DNA from: a virus
IMG/VR virus record: IMGVR_UViG_3300029286_003693
Coordinates: 18,731 to 82,730 of that record
Reading direction: 5' to 3' (one strand)
Length of the DNA: 64,000 nt
Part shown: positions 1 through 9,000 of the stretch, piece after piece
Numbering within the stretch: position 1 is the stretch's first letter
How the letters are laid out: every line of letters starts with the position of its first letter
The notes under the pieces: model-generated
Databases searched by the model: none
The model's input: only the letters and a program-made list of their open reading frames with translations
What the model was told of the DNA's origin: nothing
Translations under genes and position numbers: made by a program

Positions 1-3000
1 GCGTCGTGAATGAAGGCGATCTGATTTTCAGGAATCCCCAGTTTGACCAGTTCCTTCTTCAGGCCCTCGTATGTATTGAACCCGGTAGACGCGCTTTCGT
101 GCTCAAACATCTCTTCATTGTAAATCGCCAGATCTTCCGGGGCCAACTGAGAGGTTTCATCTTCAGTCTTATACTTGAATTTGTCCGAGTATTTGCCGGG
201 GATCCCCAGGTCTGCGAAGACAAGCTGGACGCCCTTGTGCTTTGCCTCTTCTTGCCACCGCCGATACATGATCTTCGACGCCGTGGCGATCTTTGAATCC
301 TGCTGCATCTCCGTGTTGGCATAGTGGTGATCAAGACGCTGATCGATAGCCACCTTGCTCATATTGGAGATGATCCGGAGCATGTTGTCGGGGACGCCCT
401 CGTATTCGGCATTTTTCGGATCCGCCTCGATTGCGGCACATCGCTCCAGAACGATCTGCTTATAATCCTCGACATACTGGTTGGGCTGCACCTTTACCCG
501 TTGCGGTTCACCCCCACGGATGATCGGCCTTTTGACAGGCGTATCCTTCGCCCGGACGCTATCGACATTCTGATATGCCGTCGCCAGGAGCCGCCCGGCA
601 TTGACGATCCGGCGGTTCGTTGTGATGACCTTGTACTGCCCGCGGGCGCCGTCCCATTCCAACTGTGACCCCATGTCGCCAAAGTTGGCAATCCAGCGGT
701 CGAAAGACCACACCCCTTGCCTCTTTACCTCCTGGGGCTGAAGCATCCGCTGAATGTTGTACATCTCCGCGATGGAGTTCGACAAAGCCGTTCCGGACGC
801 CAGGACGATCCCATCCTTTTTGGGGAACTGGGCATTCAGGTACTGCGTCTTGCGGAAGAAGTCCTTCGCGGTCGGGCTTCCCGTCGGGTTCAAGCCGGTA
901 ATGCGGGTCAGCCGGGTGGCATACGGGATGTTCTTGTATTTGTGGGCTTCGTCCACGATCATGAGGTCGATCCCCAGGTCGTCGAAGAAAAGGTTCTTTC
1001 TCTTCGCTTCGTCATGGACACCCGGCGCACTGAGCTTCGCCTCCAAGGCGTGAATTTGGACCTGGATGTCCTGCTCCAGAATTCGCGCCCCCTCCTTCTT
1101 GGCCTCTTCGAGAATTTCCCGCAGCTCCAGGAGCTCCTCTTCGATGAACACCCGCTCCGACTCCGGCGACAGGCCGATCCGGTCAAGGTCCTGCTGCCTC
1201 ATGATCGCTATGTCGAAATCATTCAGGGCGATCTTCTGAAGCGACCGCTGCTTGCGCTGTTCATTGGTAGAAACGCGCACAGGCAAGATGTTTGCCATCG
1301 GGTAGAGGTTCTTGATTTCCTGAACCGCCTGCCCCATAGTGGAATCATTTAGGGTGACGTAAAGAACCTTTTTCTTGCCCCGAAGCCTTTTCGCCTCCAT
1401 GGCGATCAGGGCCATTGTCACAGTCTTGCCCGTCCCGACTTCATGCCCCAGATACAGGTTCCCGTTTTTCAAGTATTTCCATGCCGCATTCATCTGATGC
1501 GGGTAAAACGTCAGCGCGTCAGTGACCCCAAGGGCTTCCTTTTCTTTTGGCGTCAACATCCACATTCCCTTGCCCGGGAAGGTAAGGTGGGAGCCGTCTG
1601 CATTCATGGGAACGGAGGTATTGATCAGATCATTGAAACGCTTGACGGCCTCATCCGACCGTCCTGCTTCAGCAAACAGCCATCGCCCAAATTCCGACTG
1701 GATGTCCTGGAGCTTTACTTCGGCGGCCTGGGTCGCAACCTCGTCAAGGTACTGTTTTCTATCGACGGTAAAGGTGACTTGCGGACGCTTCCCCATCAAG
1801 GCGCACTTCATGAGCTCAAAGAAATCCATGCGCTGGGTGCCCCACACCGTCGTCGCCTCAACGCTCCGCTTTGCCGCGGCTATCTGCCGCTGCACTTCGG
1901 CCTTATTTTCTCCAACCCCCTTGCCGCGTCCCCGGTAATGCTCTTCCCCGCCGAACGACATGGACCACTCGTTGCTTACCGGGCTGAAATTAAAGATTGC
2001 ATGGAGACCGTGCCTCAGTGCCATCTTGTCTCGTACAAACTCCGCCAGGTGCGCGGGGTCAATCCACGACGCGCCGATGCGCGCGGTGATTCTGTGCTGG
2101 GAAATCTCCGCCGGCTGCGCCGCCTCAAGCAGTGCCACGTTGCGGGCATATTCAGGGCTGGACGCCACCATCTCCCGGGCGACGGTCAGCTTCCGCTTCA
2201 CGTTGCCGGACAGGTATTCGTCTATCGTTTCAAGGAAGCCGGTTTCGGGGTTTTCGACGATCTTGTCGGCAACCCCGGCCCTGACAGAATCGACATCCGA
2301 GCTCCGCAGCCTCGCCATGTATTCGAGGTTGGGATACCCGAATTCGTCGAGGGCCATCGCCAGGGCGTCATGATCGGTGTCCGCCCTGTCAGGCCGGGCG
2401 GCAAAAGCTGTTATGTTTTTGGTGAATATGTCCGCAAGCTTGGTGACTTTATTTGTGTCTGGGTCGTGCTCTTCCAGTGCCAAAACCCACGCGGAATCCG
2501 TATAGTCAACATACACGCCACGGTTCTTGGGATCGTTGACCGGGCCGAACTTCTTAACAAACAGGTCGTACCACTTTTTGAGTTTGACCTGCTCTTCCTT
2601 GATGACCTTGGCGTCCGTCTCGGTCTTTTGCGCCCTCAGCAATGTCCGGATTTGATCCAGAACACGAACATAGAGGCGTACAACCTCGGCCTTTTTCTGT
2701 TCGCTGGCCGTTGCGACAGGCAGTTTTAATTCCTCGGAATCTTCCTTGACACAAACCTCGCCCTTATCATTGATGTATGCTCCCCCCTCTTTGATGGTTC
2801 CGGGCGCGGAGATAATGTCATCGATCGACTTGGCTTCCTTGACGGCCTCCCGCTCGACGATCTTGTCCGGGAATGCGGCGGCAAGCCTTTCCAGGTTGGA
2901 CTGCAAATCGCCCTCGGGAGCTACCCGAAGCCCCTCGTTCCCATACCTGCCGGTGATTTTTTCCAGTTTTCCCGCAACCATCTCCGGGTGCTTGAGGAAA

Positions 3001-6000
3001 TAATTATTGATGGTCAACCCGGTTGATTCGTCTGTCCCCGCGGTCGTCCATTCCTCGGCGGGGACTCCCACGAACTTCCCCCCCTCGATATTCTTGCGGA
3101 ACACCAGGATATCGGTCGCTACTTGCGTGGCGCTGTAAATCCCGGAAGGAAGCCGGATCGCCCCCACGAGTTGAGCCTTCCCCGCGAATTCTGTCAGGTG
3201 GGCGCCGACGGCATCCAGGGTATTTGAAGTGGTGATCATCATGCTCAACGCGCCCGGTGCGGTCAGGTTGAGCATCTTGTTGATGAAATAGTTATGGAGC
3301 CGATACCCGCCCTTGTTGTGTTTCAGATCCGAAGGGGAGAAATTCTCGAACGGGACATTGGTGATGGTCAGATCGAACCGATTGTTTGGTTTCTTCACGT
3401 CCTGGAATGACTTGGTTTCGATGGAGGCCAGCCCGTAGAGTTGCGTTGCAATGCGGGCGCTCACCCCGTCCATTTCGATCCCCTGCAACGCCGTCCCCTG
3501 GGCGAGGTCGCTCGGCATGGTCCCCAGAAAGAGACCGTTCGCTCCAGTGGCAGGATCAAGCACGACACCATTCGTGAAACCAAGGCGCTGCGCCAGCTTC
3601 CACATAAATGTGCCAACGGGTACGGGGGTATAGTAGGCTGATGTTGAAGACGACGCTGCGTCACGGACCTCGTCATCGTTGAGTTCCGCCTTGAGCAGTT
3701 CGGCCTTGCCCGCCCATGCCGCGGTGGGTTCGTAGGCAAACAGCTCCGACATGCCGCCCCAGCCGCTATACTGAGCCAGGATATCTTTTTCAGCATCCGT
3801 CGGAGTGCGGTTTTCAGATTCTACGAGGTTGAGTACTTTGACAGCAGATAAATTCAGGCCGAACCGAACGGGTACTGATTTCGGATCGTTTAAGGTGAGA
3901 TCGGTTATTCGGTAGTTTCCGGCGGGAGAAGGATGTACTCCTTCAGTACTATCTCCTTCGACGCTTCCATCTGCGCCCCTCTGCTTACCAGATTCCCGAG
4001 TTCCAGGCAAGCCGCTTCCGCCGCTGCCTCGGTCTCCTGATCGAACGTCCCCTCCTTCATTAGGGCTGCTGTCAGGGCGGGCAGGTACTTCTTCCAGTGC
4101 CTCTGTGCCATCCTCTTGAATACCAACATCGATGCCACCCCTTTCTTTGGCAATATAAACCGGGTTTTCACCCTCATACTGGATGTTTGACAGCTTATAG
4201 TCTAATATATCATCGGGATGGAGCTGTGTCAAGTAGGCGACCGCCCCCGTTCCGTTCTGCCCTTCCGATGTATATCCCTTATCATGACCAGCATACCCGT
4301 CCGGCTGCATCATCGGTCCGAAAGATGTATCGTCATAGCGATACCAGTAATAGCCGTCCTTGGATGGTTCGGACGCCCAGATCGCCGTATATCGCGCCTC
4401 TACTTGGTCCAGAAGGTATCTCAACTGGAGCTGAAGCATCAATTCATTGGCTTTTTCGATGGAGATGTAATCATCCTTGAGGGACGGCTTTCCGGATTCA
4501 TCCCACACCAGACCATTAAGGAGATGCTTGATGGTCGCATTGAACGTCTCGCGCTCCTTCCCCGCGGGATAAACCAGTCTTGTCCCGACGCCGGCCTTGC
4601 CACCTACCCTGCCGGCGGCGACGAAATCGTTGACCAGGTAATTGTTCTTGCCTTGCAATGTATCGTAGATGTATGCCTCGAATGCCCTTGCCCACATCTC
4701 TTGCGCCCGTGCGGTATAGTCAGGGTCCATCTGCTGCGCGGTGCTGTAATAATCAGTGTCTTTCCTGACCGTATCCTCAAATCTGCTGGTAACTTCGTTC
4801 TTTACTGCCTCGATCCGCTGCTGCTTTTTCGACGACACCATCCGCTTGAGAAACATGGAATCCTTCGCAAGCAGGTCGTCAATCAGGCGGGTCCCAGCCT
4901 CGAAGTCATAGACATGGTGGAATGTATTGACAACTTTTTCTATTTCGGTTTTTGCATCCTCAGCGGCCAGGTCCTGCAATCCATGCCCCCATTCGTGAGC
5001 CATGGTCCCGTCGCCATTATCACGGGTGAAATTGATCGTTTGGACAGTGGGGAAGTATGCCGCCGCCGCGCCCTTCGCCTTGTGTCCCAGGTTGGCAAAC
5101 TGCACGGCAAGTTCACCGCCCAGGCTCATGCCGTTATCGGGTGCGCCGATAGTCGCGGCCAGATCCTTGAAGGCATCATACGCTGCTGGGATGACGCGGT
5201 TACGCTCCTCCTGGTTGATCCACCCCTCTTCTCCGAAGCCGACGCCCTTGAATCCGAACGGAGCCTGAAAGTCCTCCGTCTTTTTCAGTTCAACGCCCTC
5301 CCGGTAATCGGACAAGCCGGAGCGAACCACTGTCTTGTTGCGCCCGCGCTTGTTGATGTCGATCTCCGACAGCAGGATATCGTTCTCGTCGGCAAGGAGG
5401 CTCTGCCAGGAGTCAGTCAGGAAATTGTAAAGAGAATTGGGCCGCTGGACATAATCACGGGTACTCAGAAGGCCGGAGAGGCGTGTTCTCGCTTCCGAAT
5501 AATCGGGAAATGTTCCATCTTCTTTTCGGGCTCCGAACAGCACGGTCTCCTGTAACCGACCGATGATATTCGTGATGCTGGTCTGCCCGTTAAAAACATC
5601 CACGACCGGCTGCATGGTCTTCCCATACTCAGTTGCCCACTGCTTGAGCATGTCGATAGATCCGCCGCGATAATTGAGCCAGTGCTCGATCTTATCGTCT
5701 ATGCTCTTCCCCGATGAGTAACGCAGCCGATCCCGGCTCTCGGTAAGGTATTCCTTGAACGTCAAGAAATACTTCTGAATTTGCGTCATCAGGCGCACAG
5801 TCCCAGGGGTCGCTTCTTCTGCGAAAGCGGCTGTCCATATCTTCCCAGGGACCATCTCGTCGAGGATGATCTTCGCCGCGGACTTGGGCGTTTTATCCTT
5901 TGTCTTCTGGTTCAGCTTCTCGGGATCATAGACATAGCCGACGTTCTTGAACTCGCCCATCGCGGACTTCCGGGCCTTCTTTTCGGCGGCCGCCTCTTCC

Positions 6001-9000
6001 TTAGCTTTTTTCTCCGCCTTCTCCTGCTCGGTCAACTTCCGGCGCGTCCGGGCTCCCCCCTCACCTTCCCCGGTGTTTTCGTCGAGGTTGATCACTTCAC
6101 CATCTTCCGCTATGTCTTCCGGAAGGATATTTCCTTCGTGCCTTACAGACCCCACACCCTCCCATGAGTATTTCCAGCCTCCTTCCGGGATAGACACCGT
6201 CCCGCTTTCTTCCCATTCCGGGTGCTCGCTTGCAGCCTTGTTCCATGCGGCGTTCCGAGATTGCTGATCTGCTTTAACGGGTTCGTCCATAGACGCCCGG
6301 TCATATCTGAGAGAAGATTCCGGCACACTCACTCTGAGGACAACAGGCTCCCCCCCGTGCTCGTCAACAGCCTCTTTTGCATAGTATTGGGCAAGCTCTC
6401 TCGTTTTTGCGAGGTAAGGGTTATTCAACCCGTTCTTCCTTATGTCATCTAATAGTTTAGAACTCGTCCCGTGATAGGCTTCGCGGATGGGGTGATCTAT
6501 CTCTTTTTTATCCCTCTTTTCCTGAATGAACTGCTTGATGTAAGGCCGGATCGCATCGCCGAATTGTTTCACAATGGTGGCGGCAAATTCCCGGAGCCCC
6601 TTGCCGACCTGGATGAAGTGCTCCAGCGCCGCCTCGAAATGGGGCTTCGCTTTTGCGTAGGTGTCCTCATCAAACCCGCCGGGGAAAGACTTCAGGGACG
6701 ACCCGCCGAAAAGTTCATAAAGACCCTTCAGGGCTTCTCCTGCACCCTCGATACCTTCCTTGGCAACGTCGGCCAGGATATCATCGAGGGCCTTGGCTGG
6801 TTTTGCCGAGGGGATCTTTCCCGCAGCGCGATCCCTGGCGGCAGCAAATATGTTCTTGACAGCTTCGTTTGTCGTCTTTGGGGCGGTTTCTTTCTTTTCC
6901 GGCATGTCAAGCATGGCGTCGAGGTCTTCATCGGAAATCTCGGAGATCTCCTTCATGATGTCGGCCTTGGCGGCTTCTGGTTTCGTCAATTCTGTCAGTT
7001 CGGGATATTTGTCGAGTATGGCCTGTCGTGCTTTTGGATCATCGCCGGGGGCAGCATCGAGGTCGGATAGAAATCTCTTGGCATCCTCCAATGAAAAATT
7101 TTCAGCCTGCGAAACCTTGTCCGCACCCTCCAATAGGGCTGTGCGCTTTTTCTGGTATTCAAATTCTGCTTCTCGCGCATTCTGCGCCCTGAGCCGGTCG
7201 CTTATTTCGGCCTGTTCGTTGCCAGAAGCGGTGCTCTCTTTTTCCTCCTTCGGCCCCCTCTTCCCGCCCGTGCCAGCGGCTTTGATCTTTTCCGGGGCCT
7301 TGGCCTCTTCCGTGGCCTTCCCCTCGAACATCTCTTTCGCGAGGCCGGGGTAAAATTCTCTGATGCGTGCCTGCAGGTTCGGAATCCTCTCCCGTAAGGA
7401 TTTTATTTCTTTCTCGATTTCTTTGATCCGGCCCGTCAGGTCAGCGTAAGTCGGGGTCTTCCCGAACCATGAATCTCTCCATGCTTCAGTACCCGCCGAT
7501 TCTTTACTTGCGGCTGCCTTTGCATCCTCCCCGAGCTGCTTCAGGGTGATCTCTTTGGCATCAACCTTGCGCTGGATCTCGTAGTAGCGTTCGAGACGGG
7601 CCTGGGCAGCTTCGATCTCTGCCGGGACCCCTTCATACCGGGTCTTGAACTCATTCCTTTTCGTCCAGTAATCAGCGACCTCCGCCTCTGCCTCCTTGGT
7701 GATCAGATCCGTGGACTTGCCCACAGGTTTGCCGGAGTGCTGCGGGAGTTTATTCAGCGCCGCCGTTACCTTCATTCCCGCCACTTTCTTTTTGAACTTC
7801 TCCAGGTTCTCTTTCGTGTTCAATATCCTGAACTTTCCGTCCATGGGAACATCGATGATGACGTGGATGGGTCCGGCGTCCTCGGTCTTGTTGTTCTCGT
7901 AAGCGGTCCGGGCAGCTATGGCCTCGTCAAGGTGTTCGAGCAGATACTTCTTGATGATCCGGGACTTACCCTCTTCCTCCTTGGACTTTACCTCTGCCGC
8001 GGTAGGAACTGGCTTTGCTGCCTTCCCAGCTTCGGGGGCCTTGACGATTTCCGGTTTCGGGCCTCTCGCGCCGCCGGTACCAGCCGCTTTGATCTCCGCG
8101 GGTTGCTGAGAAAGACCGGGATGTCTCTCCTCCTGCTCTCCCTTCAGTAGGTTTTTCCAATGTGGTTCCGCTGCGTCTATGTCCGCAATCAGAGACATTA
8201 ACCTCTGTCCCAGCGCCTTGTCTTTTTCAGTTACCCGCTTCAGAATGTCGCTCTTCTCTGCCGGCCTGAGCGTGCTATACCCGCGTGAGCCTAAGCCGCC
8301 GCCACCTTTCCCGATCGAATGCTTGAGGCCAGCTTTCCGTTCGATAGATGCAAATTCTTCTTGATATTGAGAAATCAGCGATCTGCCCTCGTCGGCAGAC
8401 TTTGCGTTCTTCATCCTTTCCGCATAAGACGGTACCGTCTCCGTGATTACGGGTGCCGGTCCTCTTGCGCCGCCCGTGCCCGCGGCTTTGATCTCGGTGG
8501 ATTGCTCTTTCTCGAACTTTGCCAATTCTGCCAAGGCGGCTTTCCCTTTGGGGTCGTCTGCTTTTGTACGGCTCCTTATTATGTCAATGCCGGCTTTGAT
8601 CGCCTCGGCTCGCGTATCGTATTGCGTGCCGTCGATACCTGGGGCATTTCCGCTCCCCTCGTAGTCGCCATATTTTTTCGAGATATTGACGCCAATGCGG
8701 AATTTCCCGTCAGGGCCTTCCGCTATGCGGATGCTGCCCTCCCTTCCGGATGACTTACTGAATGGGATTGAGATCTTTTCCGGTTCATTATAGACGCCGT
8801 TATCGTTGATATTATGTCCTGCATCCCGGTATTGTTTGACCTCTTCATCCGATTTTTCTCGTGCCGACTTTGGTGCGGGTGCTTCCTCTCCTTTTACCGA
8901 ATCAATCACTTGTTGCAGTAAAGGCCGCTGCCAACCCTGTTCATTCATACGTCCGTCCGCCAAGGTAGCGATGGCGTCATAGACCGAATCCTGGTCGGCC

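Noticed and set aside
1443-2729. 428-codon plus-strand frame antisense to the giant gene
   Set aside because: It is the shadow of the helicase/methylase region: the minus-strand frame has conserved motifs, while this one has none and no ribosome-binding site.
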